DNA of 64,000 nucleotides, taken from positions 124,001-188,000 of the forward strand of contig JAGXRP010000077.1 in NCBI GenBank assembly GCA_018335795.1, in the 5' to 3' direction. Source of the DNA: Desulfobulbaceae bacterium. GTDB taxonomy: Bacteria; Bacteroidota; Ignavibacteria; Kapaibacteriales; UBA2268. Below the pieces are notes generated by a model. That model made no database searches, was not told where the DNA came from, and worked only from the letters and a program-made list of their open reading frames with translations. A program made the translations under genes and the position numbers. Below, in pieces: positions 17,875 to 26,297 of the stretch (its first letter is position 1; each line of letters opens with the position of its first letter).

Positions 17875-19449
17875 ATGGCAACACTATTATTGACACTTTT
17901 TATACCATTAGCAGGTTCCTTGCTTCTATTGTTCTTCAAAAAGGACAATACTCAAGCCATTAAATATACTGCGTTGGGAATTTCACTATTCACTTTCCTA
18001 ATCTCGCTATTCCTATTCTTTTCATTCGATTCTGCAAATCCGGGATTCCAATTTGTAGTTGAAATGGTATGGATTCAGGCATTTGACGCCGGATTCAGAG
18101 TGGGTGTTGACGGAATGTCCATGCTTTTAGTCATGCTGACAACATTCATCACACCAATTGCTATACTATCGTCATTTGGTTCGATTGAAAAAAGAAACAA
18201 AGAGTACTATGTCATGATACTGTTATTGCAGTTCGCCATGACAGGTGTTTTCGTAGCACTCGACTTATTTTTATTCTATATTTTCTGGGAAATCATACTC
18301 ATACCGATGTATTTTATCATTGGTATTTGGGGTGGAAAAGACAAACTCTACGCTGCAATCAAGTTCTTTTTGTTCACAGTAGTTGGTTCTTTATTCATGC
18401 TTGTGGCAGTAGTTTATTTAGGATACTATGTAGGTTCGGAATTATTAAAAATGGAAAGTGGTTTCACAAGCAATTTTCTGATAATCAGAGATTTGGGAAG
18501 TGCAATTCCGTATGATATACAAAAATGGCTCTTTTGGGGTTTTGCATTATCATTTTTGATCAAAGTGCCTCTATTCCCTTTGCATACGTGGCTTCCGGAT
18601 GCACATACAGAAGCCCCAACACCGGGTTCAGTCATATTGGCGGGTGTATTACTCAAAATGGGCACTTACGGTTTGATTAGATTTAACCTTGAAATGTTCC
18701 CGCAAGCATCAATGAATTTTGCATCTATTATTTCGACGTTTGCTGTTATTGGTATTATTTATGGTGCCTTAGTAGCAATGGTTCAAACAGATGTAAAACG
18801 GCTTGTGGCTTATTCATCGGTATCTCACTTAGGCTTTGTAGTGCTAGGGATTTTTTCGATGACAGTCGAAGGCATTCAAGGTGCTGTTATACAAATGGTA
18901 AATCACGGTCTTTCAACAGGTATGTTATTCCTTTGTGTTGGCGTTCTATACGAACGTCGTCATACAAGGGAAATATCCGAATATGGTGGAATCGCTCGTG
19001 TAATGCCAAACTTTACTATCTTTTTTGCTATTGCAATGTTAGCTTCAGTGGGTTTACCGGGATTAAATGGATTTGTCGGCGAATATCTAACTTTAATCGG
19101 AGCTTTCAAATCGCCGATTCTTAATTCATATTGGTTCACTATTATCGGAACTACCGGAGTAATTTTTGCAGCAGTTTATTTGCTGTGGATGTTCCAAAGA
19201 GTTATGTTTGGCACAAATGATAATCCTAAGAATTTTAATTTGCCCGACATGAATAAACGCGAATGGACTATGATGGTACCAATTGTTGTATTCATCGTTT
19301 GGATAGGTGTTTATCCATCAACATTTCTGAAGATTTCCGAAAATTCGACAAGATTTTTAGTAAACAAAATTGAATTATTGAAATTTGGTAAAAGTACTTA
19401 TGAATTACCCGGTTATGAAAACCCTGCGGAAAAGCAGGAATTGGAATAA
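17875..19449 (+). CDS. nuoM: NADH-quinone oxidoreductase subunit M
   Basis: The 524-residue antiporter-like complex I subunit has about 14 membrane segments. Hallmarks are FYIFWEIILIPMYFIIGIWG (conserved Glu on TM5), FPLHTWLPDAHTEAPTPGSV and KRLVAYSSVSHLGFVVLG. Length and motifs are typical of NuoM. It sits between nuoL (33 bases) and nuoN. It would translocate protons as part of complex I. Confidence 0.94.
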   Translation: MATLLLTLFIPLAGSLLLLFFKKDNTQAIKYTALGISLFTFLISLFLFFSFDSANPGFQFVVEMVWIQAFDAGFRVGVDGMSMLLVMLTTFITPIAILSSFGSIEKRNKEYYVMILLLQFAMTGVFVALDLFLFYIFWEIILIPMYFIIGIWGGKDKLYAAIKFFLFTVVGSLFMLVAVVYLGYYVGSELLKMESGFTSNFLIIRDLGSAIPYDIQKWLFWGFALSFLIKVPLFPLHTWLPDAHTEAPTPGSVILAGVLLKMGTYGLIRFNLEMFPQASMNFASIISTFAVIGIIYGALVAMVQTDVKRLVAYSSVSHLGFVVLGIFSMTVEGIQGAVIQMVNHGLSTGMLFLCVGVLYERRHTREISEYGGIARVMPNFTIFFAIAMLASVGLPGLNGFVGEYLTLIGAFKSPILNSYWFTIIGTTGVIFAAVYLLWMFQRVMFGTNDNPKNFNLPDMNKREWTMMVPIVVFIVWIGVYPSTFLKISENSTRFLVNKIELLKFGKSTYELPGYENPAEKQELE

Positions 19450-19497
19450 TAGGGTTGCAATTACAATATTGTAAACAAACAAGCAGGTTTGAATAAG

Positions 19498-20985
19498 ATG
19501 TGGAATGATTTATTAATGGGTTCGCCGGTGTATTTATCCGCCGCTTTGGCGATAATCATAATTTTGGTTGATGCTTTTTCCGGAAAGAACAAATCCTTAA
19601 CCTTTTACTTCGCATTAATTTCGCTGATAGCAGTCGGCATTATGTCAGCTTATACCTTGAATATGAACGGACAGCCGGTTCCCGAAGGAGCATTCTCGAA
19701 TGAAATGATAGCCTACGGAGGTATCTCGGCAGTTTTCGATATTCTATTCGTTATTGCGGGTATATTGACATTATTTGCGTCTGCACCATACATGCGAGCT
19801 CAAAACGTTGAAAGAAAAGAATTCTATTCGTTAATTTTGTTTGCGGTCTGCGGTATGTCAACGATTGCACATGCAAATAATATGTTAATATTATTTGTTG
19901 GTATTGAAATAATGTCCATAACATTTTATATCATGGCAGGATTTTTCCGCGAACGTTTCACTTCTGTCGAAGCAGCTTTGAAATACTTCCTACTTGGTGC
20001 TTTTGCTACAGGTTTTTTAATCTATGGAATTGCTCTCATTTATGGTGCAACCGGTGGACTGTTAGATTTTGGAGCAATCGGAACAAAAATGTTGACCGGG
20101 AATGTAGATTTCTTATACTTGAAAATCGGTTTTGCGCTATTTACAGTCGGAATATCATTTAAAGTTGCAGCTTTTCCATTCCATCAATGGGCTCCTGACG
20201 TCTATCAAGGAGCACCAACTGTAGCAACAGGTTTCATGAGTACAGCCGGCAAAGCAGCAGCATTAGCAGCATTCATTTTGGTTACTAAAGCAATGTTGCC
20301 CGTGAACTTTGACCCAGAACTTGTTTCCGATAAAATTATAGAAATGACTGATTTCACATCCGATGCAAGGTGGTTAATAGCAATTATTTCAGCGTTAACG
20401 ATGCTTGTGGGCAATATTACAGCAGTAGTGCAAAAGAATGTTAAACGAATGTTGGCGTACTCTTCAGTAGCTCATGCGGGCTATTTATTGATGGGTATCG
20501 CTTCAAATTCTGTTAACGGTTGGAGTGGTATTGTTTTCTATTCTATGGCTTACATGTTTATGCAAATTGGAGCCTTTGTTGTTGTAGGCATAATTGAGAA
20601 AAATGACGGGCGGATGGATTTGAAAGATTATACGGGATTGTCCAAAACAAACCCGATGCTTGCCGCTATTATGGGGATTTTCATGTTTTCATTAGCAGGA
20701 ATACCTCCATTTGCAGGATTCCCCGGCAAATATATGCTTTTCATAGCGGCTATCGAATCAGGCTTTACTTGGCTAACAATTGTCGCGGTCATTTCGACAA
20801 TAATTTCAATTTATTTCTATATTGGACTGATTGTCTTTATGTATTTCAAAGATAGCGAAACACCATTGACTGAAAAATTCGGATTCAGCAAAGCTACTAT
20901 CACATTAGTTATTTCTACAATATTCGTTATCTTACTGGGACTCTTCCCTACTTATCTTATAGACCTTGTGAAAGGACTTTTCTGA
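19498..20985 (+). CDS. nuoN: NADH-quinone oxidoreductase subunit N
   Basis: The 495-residue polytopic protein is the third antiporter-like subunit. Family motifs are LFVGIEIMSITFYIMAGFF, FPFHQWAPDVYQGAPTVATG and KRMLAYSSVAHAGYLLMG. The ATG at 19498 is preferred to an in-frame TTG at 19489, because AAGCAGG (19481-19487) is correctly spaced only for the ATG. The C-terminus is complete and the gene is followed by a perfect hairpin terminator, closing the nuoLMN unit. Confidence 0.93.
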   Translation: MWNDLLMGSPVYLSAALAIIIILVDAFSGKNKSLTFYFALISLIAVGIMSAYTLNMNGQPVPEGAFSNEMIAYGGISAVFDILFVIAGILTLFASAPYMRAQNVERKEFYSLILFAVCGMSTIAHANNMLILFVGIEIMSITFYIMAGFFRERFTSVEAALKYFLLGAFATGFLIYGIALIYGATGGLLDFGAIGTKMLTGNVDFLYLKIGFALFTVGISFKVAAFPFHQWAPDVYQGAPTVATGFMSTAGKAAALAAFILVTKAMLPVNFDPELVSDKIIEMTDFTSDARWLIAIISALTMLVGNITAVVQKNVKRMLAYSSVAHAGYLLMGIASNSVNGWSGIVFYSMAYMFMQIGAFVVVGIIEKNDGRMDLKDYTGLSKTNPMLAAIMGIFMFSLAGIPPFAGFPGKYMLFIAAIESGFTWLTIVAVISTIISIYFYIGLIVFMYFKDSETPLTEKFGFSKATITLVISTIFVILLGLFPTYLIDLVKGLF

Positions 20986-21010
20986 GACATGAGTTAATTA
21001 TTTATTAGGA

Positions 21011-21038
21011 AAGAGGCTTGAAACAGCCTCTTTTTTTT
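21011..21038 (+). terminator. Rho-independent terminator of nuoLMN
   Basis: The perfect 8-bp stem AAGAGGCT / AGCCTCTT has a 6-base loop and runs into a T8 tract, 25 bases after the nuoN stop. Confidence 0.9.
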
Positions 21039-21065
21039 GTGATTTAAGATAATATTCGATTATTC

Positions 21066-21096
21066 TTGAAAAAATGAAAATAAAAGCAGATATTTG
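21066..21096 (+). promoter_or_regulatory. Candidate Bacteroidota-type promoter of pepE
   Basis: TTG at 21066-21068, a 20-base spacer and GATATTTG at 21089-21096 (one mismatch to TAnnTTTG), 30 bases before the ATG. Confidence 0.45.
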
Positions 21097-21126
21097 TAAG
21101 ATGAAATAACAATATATGGCAAAAAT

Positions 21127-21834
21127 ATGAAAAACTTACTTTTACTCAGCAATTCAACAACTCACGGATTTAGCTATCTGGAACATGCATTGGATTCCAT
21201 CAAAGATTTTTTTGGAGATGACCATAAATTAATTGCATTTATCCCTTATGCAGGAGTGACATTCAGTCATGACGATTACGAAGCTAAAGTTGCAAGTGTG
21301 TTCAATTCATTGGGCTATTCAATCAATTCCGTCCATAATGGAAATCCAAGGGCCATTATCGAACAATCGGATGCAATTGCTGTTGGTGGCGGCAATACTT
21401 TTCAATTATTGAAATCTGTTTACGAATATGAATTGATGAATTTGATTCGTACCAAAGTAGAAAATGGCACCCAATATATCGGATGGAGTGCCGGGTCAAA
21501 TTTAGCTTGCCCTACCATAAGAACAACAAATGATATGCCTATTGTCGAGCCGAGAAGTTTCCAAGCATTGGATTTGATTGAATATCAAATCAATCCGCAT
21601 TACTTAGATGCTCATCCTGAAGGCCATCACGGTGAAACCCGTGAGCAACGAATCGAAGAATATTTAGTATTGAATCAAGATAAATATGTTATTGGATTGA
21701 GAGAAGGAAGTACCATTCATGTTAGTGGCGATAAGCATATACTTCTTGGTTCAAAGCAAGCTCGAATATTCAAATTTGCAAAAAAAGCATATGAAATTGA
21801 ACCTGGAACAGATTTAAGTACAATTTTTATATGA
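21127..21834 (+). CDS. pepE: Dipeptidase E (S51 peptidase)
   Basis: The 235-residue cytoplasmic serine peptidase cleaves N-terminal Asp from dipeptides (Asp-Xaa). It has AVGGGNTFQLL, the nucleophile elbow GWSAGSN (Ser121), Asp136 and His158, matching the Ser-Asp-His triad of Salmonella PepE, and the family start LLLLSNSTTHG. The length is typical. It appears to be the first gene of a short plus-strand group with a lipoprotein (73 bases on) and an EVE-domain gene, with no clear shared function. Confidence 0.93.
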   Translation: MKNLLLLSNSTTHGFSYLEHALDSIKDFFGDDHKLIAFIPYAGVTFSHDDYEAKVASVFNSLGYSINSVHNGNPRAIIEQSDAIAVGGGNTFQLLKSVYEYELMNLIRTKVENGTQYIGWSAGSNLACPTIRTTNDMPIVEPRSFQALDLIEYQINPHYLDAHPEGHHGETREQRIEEYLVLNQDKYVIGLREGSTIHVSGDKHILLGSKQARIFKFAKKAYEIEPGTDLSTIFI

Positions 21835-21907
21835 TATTTTAGATTTTTTTGCTTTCTAACTCGTTAATAAATTTGATAATTGTTTAAAAATAATTTCGGA
21901 ATGATTT

Positions 21908-22432
21908 ATGAAAAAATACATTTTACTTTTGTTCACAGTAACATTATTAATATCGTGCGAGGATACTTCAACACAGCATACAGCACAATTAATGCAATTA
22001 GAAAATTTAATTAGGACTCCCGGTTATAGTTGGTTCGATATCGAATATAAAGCTTATGAGCCAAATCAGCAAATATTGGACGAAATAAAAAACAATTTCG
22101 ACCCACAAATTCACAAATTCCTTGTGTTTTTGAAACCGGCTTGTTCATGTCCGGGAACTCATAAATTATTTCCTGCATTTGTGAAAGGTTCTGATTTATC
22201 GGGCATTCCTGATGCTAATATCGAATATTATTCAATGCGCTCGAATAGAGATTCTTATCCTTATTCTGAACTATTTACTTTAAAGGAATTACCGGCATTC
22301 ATTATCTTGAAAAATGGCAAACCCGTTTATTCAGTTACAGATACTATGCTGACTAAAACCACTATAGATTATGAACTTGACCCAAATTTTCCTGTTGAAT
22401 TATTCATCGAAGACGCTTTAAAAAACTATTAA
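21908..22432 (+). CDS. Thioredoxin-fold lipoprotein with a Cys-x-Cys site
   Basis: The 174-residue lipoprotein has the lipobox LLISC (Cys17). The mature part looks like a thioredoxin fold. A strand FLVFLKPACSCPG carries Cys79 and Cys81 at the position of the thioredoxin CxxC. LKELPAFIILKNGKPV near 125-140 resembles the cis-Pro strand of thioredoxins (Pro129). The active-site spacing of one residue is unusual. A periplasmic redox or structural role is inferred. TAAATTTG at 21868-21875 is a possible -7 element. The EVE gene starts 12 bases after the stop, so the two are probably co-transcribed. Confidence 0.75.
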   Translation: MKKYILLLFTVTLLISCEDTSTQHTAQLMQLENLIRTPGYSWFDIEYKAYEPNQQILDEIKNNFDPQIHKFLVFLKPACSCPGTHKLFPAFVKGSDLSGIPDANIEYYSMRSNRDSYPYSELFTLKELPAFIILKNGKPVYSVTDTMLTKTTIDYELDPNFPVELFIEDALKNY

Positions 22433-22444
22433 TCGGAATCAGAA

Positions 22445-22855
22445 ATGAATTATTGGTTAGTAAAAAGTGACCCTGAAACATATTCAGCTGATGACCTCAA
22501 GAGGGATACTAAGACGAATTGGGACGGGATTAGGAATTATCAGGCTCGAATTAATTTGAACTCTATGAAAAAAGACGACTTGGTTTTGGTTTACCATAGT
22601 CAATCTGATAAAGAAGTTAGGGCAATTGCAAAAGTTAGTAAACAGGCATTTAAAGACACTACTGCAGAAGATGACAGATGGGTAGCAGTCGAGTTGACAT
22701 TCGTAAAAGAATTAGAAAATTATGTAACTTTGGCAATGATTAAGGCTGATAAAATACTGTCCGAAGTTCCTCTAATTAGACATACTCGATTATCTGTGAT
22801 GCCATTAAGTAAAGCAGAATATGAGCGGATTATTGAGTTGTCTCAGTCGAAGTGA
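22445..22855 (+). CDS. EVE-domain protein
   Basis: The 136-residue protein is a complete EVE domain of the Thy28 type: the start YWLVKSDPETYSADDL, then WDGIRNYQARINLNSMKKDD and VYHSQSDKEVRAIAKV. EVE domains belong to the PUA-like superfamily and are thought to bind modified bases in DNA or RNA; the in vivo role in most bacteria is unknown. GGAATC lies close before the ATG. Its last 26 bases overlap the 3' end of the convergent heptosyltransferase-like gene. Confidence 0.92.
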   Translation: MNYWLVKSDPETYSADDLKRDTKTNWDGIRNYQARINLNSMKKDDLVLVYHSQSDKEVRAIAKVSKQAFKDTTAEDDRWVAVELTFVKELENYVTLAMIKADKILSEVPLIRHTRLSVMPLSKAEYERIIELSQSK

Positions 22856-23882
22856 TACTCATCGCAGAGCTTGCTACTTCATCAGCTTTGATTAGATTCA
22901 TACAAGCAAATGTCCCAATGGGACATTTTTTGTTTCCGTGAATTTCGCAGGGCTTACAGTCAAGTTCGATTCGCTCGATTACACTGCTTTGCTCTGAACG
23001 CGGGTAAAATCCAAATAATGGAGATGTGGGCCCGAAAATGGCAACAATAGGGCAATTTACCAAACCTGCAAAGTGAATTGGGGCACTATCATTTGATACG
23101 AGAAATTTTGATTTTGTCATCAGATAAATGGTCTGAGGAATTGTGAAAGTTCCACAAGTATTTATAGCACCACTTTGATGGGATATACTTTCGCAATAAT
23201 CCTTGTCAGATTTTGAGCCGATTATCAGCACTTGAATATTTTGATTCATCAAAATTTCAGCTAAATTTGTAAAGCCGCTTTTAGTCCACTTTTTCGTTTC
23301 CCAAACCGAATTTGGAGCAATCAATGCAATTTGATTGGGCTTCTGCTCAATTAGGTTCAAAAATTGCTCAACATAATTAATGTCATCATTAGAAAAATGA
23401 AGATTGACAACCGGATTATCAAATTCATCAATAATCTCTCCTTTGCCAATACAATTCAAAAAATTCAAGTTTCTTCTAATTTCATGCTCATGAAGTTGAT
23501 ATTTGCATTTTTTGTCAAATAAAAATGACAGTGCAGCAGTGTCATATGAAATTGAAAAATCTGCTTTAGCAAGTTTGGCAATCAATGATGAACGAAATGA
23601 ACGATGCAATGAAATAAACAAATCAAATTCGAAATCTTTTAAAAATTTTCCAAAAGTGAAAGTTTCTTTGAATCCACTATGAGCGTTGCGTTTATCAAAA
23701 ACTATTACTTCATCAATATACGAAACTATTTCGGCGATTGGACTTGCGACTTTGGTTGTTATAAATGTAAGTCGTGAATTGGGATATATACTTTTCAATG
23801 CTTTGCATAATGGCATTGCAAGAGCAACATCGCCAAGGAAAGCGGTTTGCAATACAGCAATATTTTTGAATTGACTATTCAT
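22830..23882 (-). CDS. Glycosyltransferase family 9, LPS heptosyltransferase-like
   Basis: The 350-residue GT-B enzyme of the WaaC/WaaF/WaaQ family transfers heptose, or a related sugar, to the lipopolysaccharide inner core. The N-terminal AVLQTAFLGDVALAMPL is the acceptor-binding start. The C-terminal domain has APNSVWETKKWTKSGF and SNDSAPIHFAGLVNCP followed by AIFGPTSP, typical of nucleotide-sugar binding in GT9. A CKPC...CPIGTFAC cluster precedes the end. It overlaps the acyltransferase gene upstream by 8 bases. Together they suggest lipid A/core assembly. The exact acceptor cannot be assigned. Confidence 0.88.
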   Translation of the reverse strand: MNSQFKNIAVLQTAFLGDVALAMPLCKALKSIYPNSRLTFITTKVASPIAEIVSYIDEVIVFDKRNAHSGFKETFTFGKFLKDFEFDLFISLHRSFRSSLIAKLAKADFSISYDTAALSFLFDKKCKYQLHEHEIRRNLNFLNCIGKGEIIDEFDNPVVNLHFSNDDINYVEQFLNLIEQKPNQIALIAPNSVWETKKWTKSGFTNLAEILMNQNIQVLIIGSKSDKDYCESISHQSGAINTCGTFTIPQTIYLMTKSKFLVSNDSAPIHFAGLVNCPIVAIFGPTSPLFGFYPRSEQSSVIERIELDCKPCEIHGNKKCPIGTFACMNLIKADEVASSAMSITSTETTQ

Positions 23883-24783
23883 TTCCGGAATTTGGCACTT
23901 TATGCTTCCATCTGTTGTGTTGCCATGCCCATAGATGCGGATATTTTCTTATCATATTCTCTAAAATCGCGACATGCCTTTTAGTGAGTTCGGCAATTCC
24001 TTTACTATCATTACTCAAATCATCATGCTTTAATTCGAGCAATTCTACATTGTAAGTAAAATCAGGATTTCTGACAGCAAAACCCATTATAATCGGCACA
24101 TTAAAACGTAATGCTAAAGCCGCAGGAGCCTCGTATGTAACTGCTTTTCTACCCAAAAAATCAATAAAAATATCCTTACTTGCATCTGCACTTTGGTCAA
24201 CAAGCAATGCAACTGCTTCATTGTTTTTAATAGCCTTTATCATGCTCTTTGCAGCTTTGGACATCGGGACAACAGAATTACCATACATGGTTCGATACTC
24301 ATTTAAATGAGCATCTATGTATTTATTTCGTTGTGGTTTAACTATGATTGTAATTGGAATTCCCGAGTAAGCCCCTGCTGTACAAGCCAACATTTCCCAA
24401 TTACCGTAATGCCCCGATAACAAAATCATCCCATTGCCACGTGAGTGGATTTCTTGGAATAAACCTTCATTCTCATATTTCAAATATTTCTTGAAGCCAT
24501 CAATTCTGAGATGAGGAAATGCCAATAATTCTACCATTGTAATTCCGAGATTGTGATATGACCCAATAATAACTTCTTGAATCCTATTTTCTGTAAATTC
24601 CGGAAATGCGGCTTTGATATTATCATAAGTGATTTTTTTTCGGCGCTTAGAAATCATCAATATTCGACCAATGATTTGTCCAAATTTACCCCTTGATTTT
24701 ACATTCATAAATCTTGAAATAAACCCTAAGAACATCATAATAATCAAAGTGCAATAATCAATCATGATATTAAATATCTTCAT
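23875..24783 (-). CDS. Lipid A biosynthesis acyltransferase (LpxL/HtrB family)
   Basis: The 302-residue enzyme has one N-terminal membrane helix and the catalytic signature HYGNWE (H-x4-E, about residue 124). It also has VALLVDQSADASKDIFIDFLG and the C-terminal WAWQHNRWK typical of LpxL/HtrB late acyltransferases. It would add a secondary acyl chain to lipid A at the inner membrane. The start overlaps the stop of the upstream GWxTD gene by one base and the end overlaps the GT9 gene by 8 bases, so the three are translationally coupled. Confidence 0.9.
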   Translation of the reverse strand: MKIFNIMIDYCTLIIMMFLGFISRFMNVKSRGKFGQIIGRILMISKRRKKITYDNIKAAFPEFTENRIQEVIIGSYHNLGITMVELLAFPHLRIDGFKKYLKYENEGLFQEIHSRGNGMILLSGHYGNWEMLACTAGAYSGIPITIIVKPQRNKYIDAHLNEYRTMYGNSVVPMSKAAKSMIKAIKNNEAVALLVDQSADASKDIFIDFLGRKAVTYEAPAALALRFNVPIIMGFAVRNPDFTYNVELLELKHDDLSNDSKGIAELTKRHVAILENMIRKYPHLWAWQHNRWKHKVPNSGNE

Positions 24784-26216
24784 TACCGGACAGGATTTGG
24801 AGTTGGGCTCGCGTCATCTACCTTTATATCTCGAGTTGAAGGAACGTAATCGTTATACCAGCTTTCATTATAGATTTCGCCCCTTGCAGTGGAATGTACT
24901 AATCTAAAATGCCCGTTACCTGCACGGTCAACAAAATAGAATTTAGCTCCGCCTTGAACACCTTCAAACAGCCATTCCTCATAGGAATTATAACCAAAAT
25001 GACCGTCAATTTGTTCTCTACGAGATGGTATTCCGTATTTCAACATTACCTTTCCTCTGTCGGAACTCCAGCCATTTTTTACATACCCTGTATTAAAATA
25101 TGTATTTGCATATTCTTCTCTTCTTCTGAACTCGATGAGAGTTTCGTTTACGTTGGTAGTTGTATCCGAATCACGAATGTACCAAAATCTAAATAAAAAT
25201 CTTTGCTTAGCCTGCAAAGTAGAAAGAGATTCAAATTGTTCCTTTTCGCCGGATTCAGCAATAACAGACGCTTTTTTGAATTCTTCTTCCACTGCAAACT
25301 TGTCCAGAGTAGCAAATTCACTTTTTTGGAACATTTCATTTTCGGTGAAATATATTTTATGAACGGGTGCTTTAGAAGGATTATTTATATAAAATTTCTT
25401 TTCAACTTGTAATGAATCTATTGGCGAATCAATTGGATAAGACATTACAATTTCAAGGTAATAAACACCTGAAGCAACAGTATCTATAGCTAAGTCGAAT
25501 GGAATCATATTTACGCGTTTGTTGTCCTTAATTTCGGTATTATAACTTTTCATACCACGTTTGGCACCATCAAGAATTCGATAACTGATATTGTAACCAT
25601 TTGTTGCAAATTTATCAGCATTATACACTTGGAAAAATCCTTTGATAACATGATTTTCACCAACAAATTCCAAAGCGGAATTTGGGAAAACGTAGTAGTC
25701 CCCACGTAGAAACATTTTATCCCATTCATTTTTTGAGTTATTGGCATTTACTATATCATAAGCAAATACAGGCAAACTCAATTGAACATTGTTAGCATCA
25801 ATTTTATTAACAATAAAAATAATTTCGGTTTCTATGTTTCTTTCATCATTATATACATCAAGTACTTTCAATTTAGCTTTATACTGACCGGGTTGGATTG
25901 GAAATGATTTCCTTCCTAATAAATTCAAAATTTCTTCCTGATTGTCATAATTAACTTGTGAAGATACAATCCATTGTTCAGTCAAAATAGTTTGAGTAGA
26001 GCTATTGATTTCGATATCAAAAAATAATTGACCTGAGAAATATCCCAACTCTTTTTGGTCAATATATGTCAAAATATTATTATTAAAAGAATAAGTTAAC
26101 TCCCAAGTATAATTACCGGAATTATCCATAAAAGATGAATGGTCAATCGCTACAAATAGCGGGTTAGAATAAGCCGCGTAAGAAAGAAAAATTAACAAAA
26201 GCACAATTTTTTTCAT
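24783..26216 (-). CDS. GWxTD-domain secreted protein
   Basis: The 477-residue exported protein starts at ATG 26216 (MKKIVLLLIFLSYAAYS is a clear signal peptide, and CAGG lies 7 bases upstream); a frame 14 codons longer has no support. The middle is beta-rich. The C-terminal domain contains YVKNGWSSDRGKVMLKYG followed by GYNSYEEWLFE, the GWxTD signature with Ser for Thr. It lies between a 13-bp terminator and the acyltransferase gene, which it overlaps by one base. The function of the family is unknown. Association with LPS genes and with PorV upstream points to the cell envelope. Confidence 0.85.
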   Translation of the reverse strand: MKKIVLLLIFLSYAAYSNPLFVAIDHSSFMDNSGNYTWELTYSFNNNILTYIDQKELGYFSGQLFFDIEINSSTQTILTEQWIVSSQVNYDNQEEILNLLGRKSFPIQPGQYKAKLKVLDVYNDERNIETEIIFIVNKIDANNVQLSLPVFAYDIVNANNSKNEWDKMFLRGDYYVFPNSALEFVGENHVIKGFFQVYNADKFATNGYNISYRILDGAKRGMKSYNTEIKDNKRVNMIPFDLAIDTVASGVYYLEIVMSYPIDSPIDSLQVEKKFYINNPSKAPVHKIYFTENEMFQKSEFATLDKFAVEEEFKKASVIAESGEKEQFESLSTLQAKQRFLFRFWYIRDSDTTTNVNETLIEFRRREEYANTYFNTGYVKNGWSSDRGKVMLKYGIPSRREQIDGHFGYNSYEEWLFEGVQGGAKFYFVDRAGNGHFRLVHSTARGEIYNESWYNDYVPSTRDIKVDDASPTPNPVR

Positions 26217-26242
26217 TGTAATACCTGTAATTTTTTTATAAA

Positions 26243-26277
26243 AATTGCCGTTAAGCATAATTTACTTAACGGCAATT
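26243..26277 (-). terminator. Terminator after porV-like gene
   Basis: The perfect 13-bp inverted repeat AATTGCCGTTAAG / CTTAACGGCAATT has a 9-base loop. On the minus strand it is followed by TTTTTAT. It lies 20 bases after the porV-like stop and 27 bases before the GWxTD start, so it should end or attenuate the TonB-receptor operon. Confidence 0.85.
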
Positions 26278-26297
26278 GAATAATAAACATACGCAGA

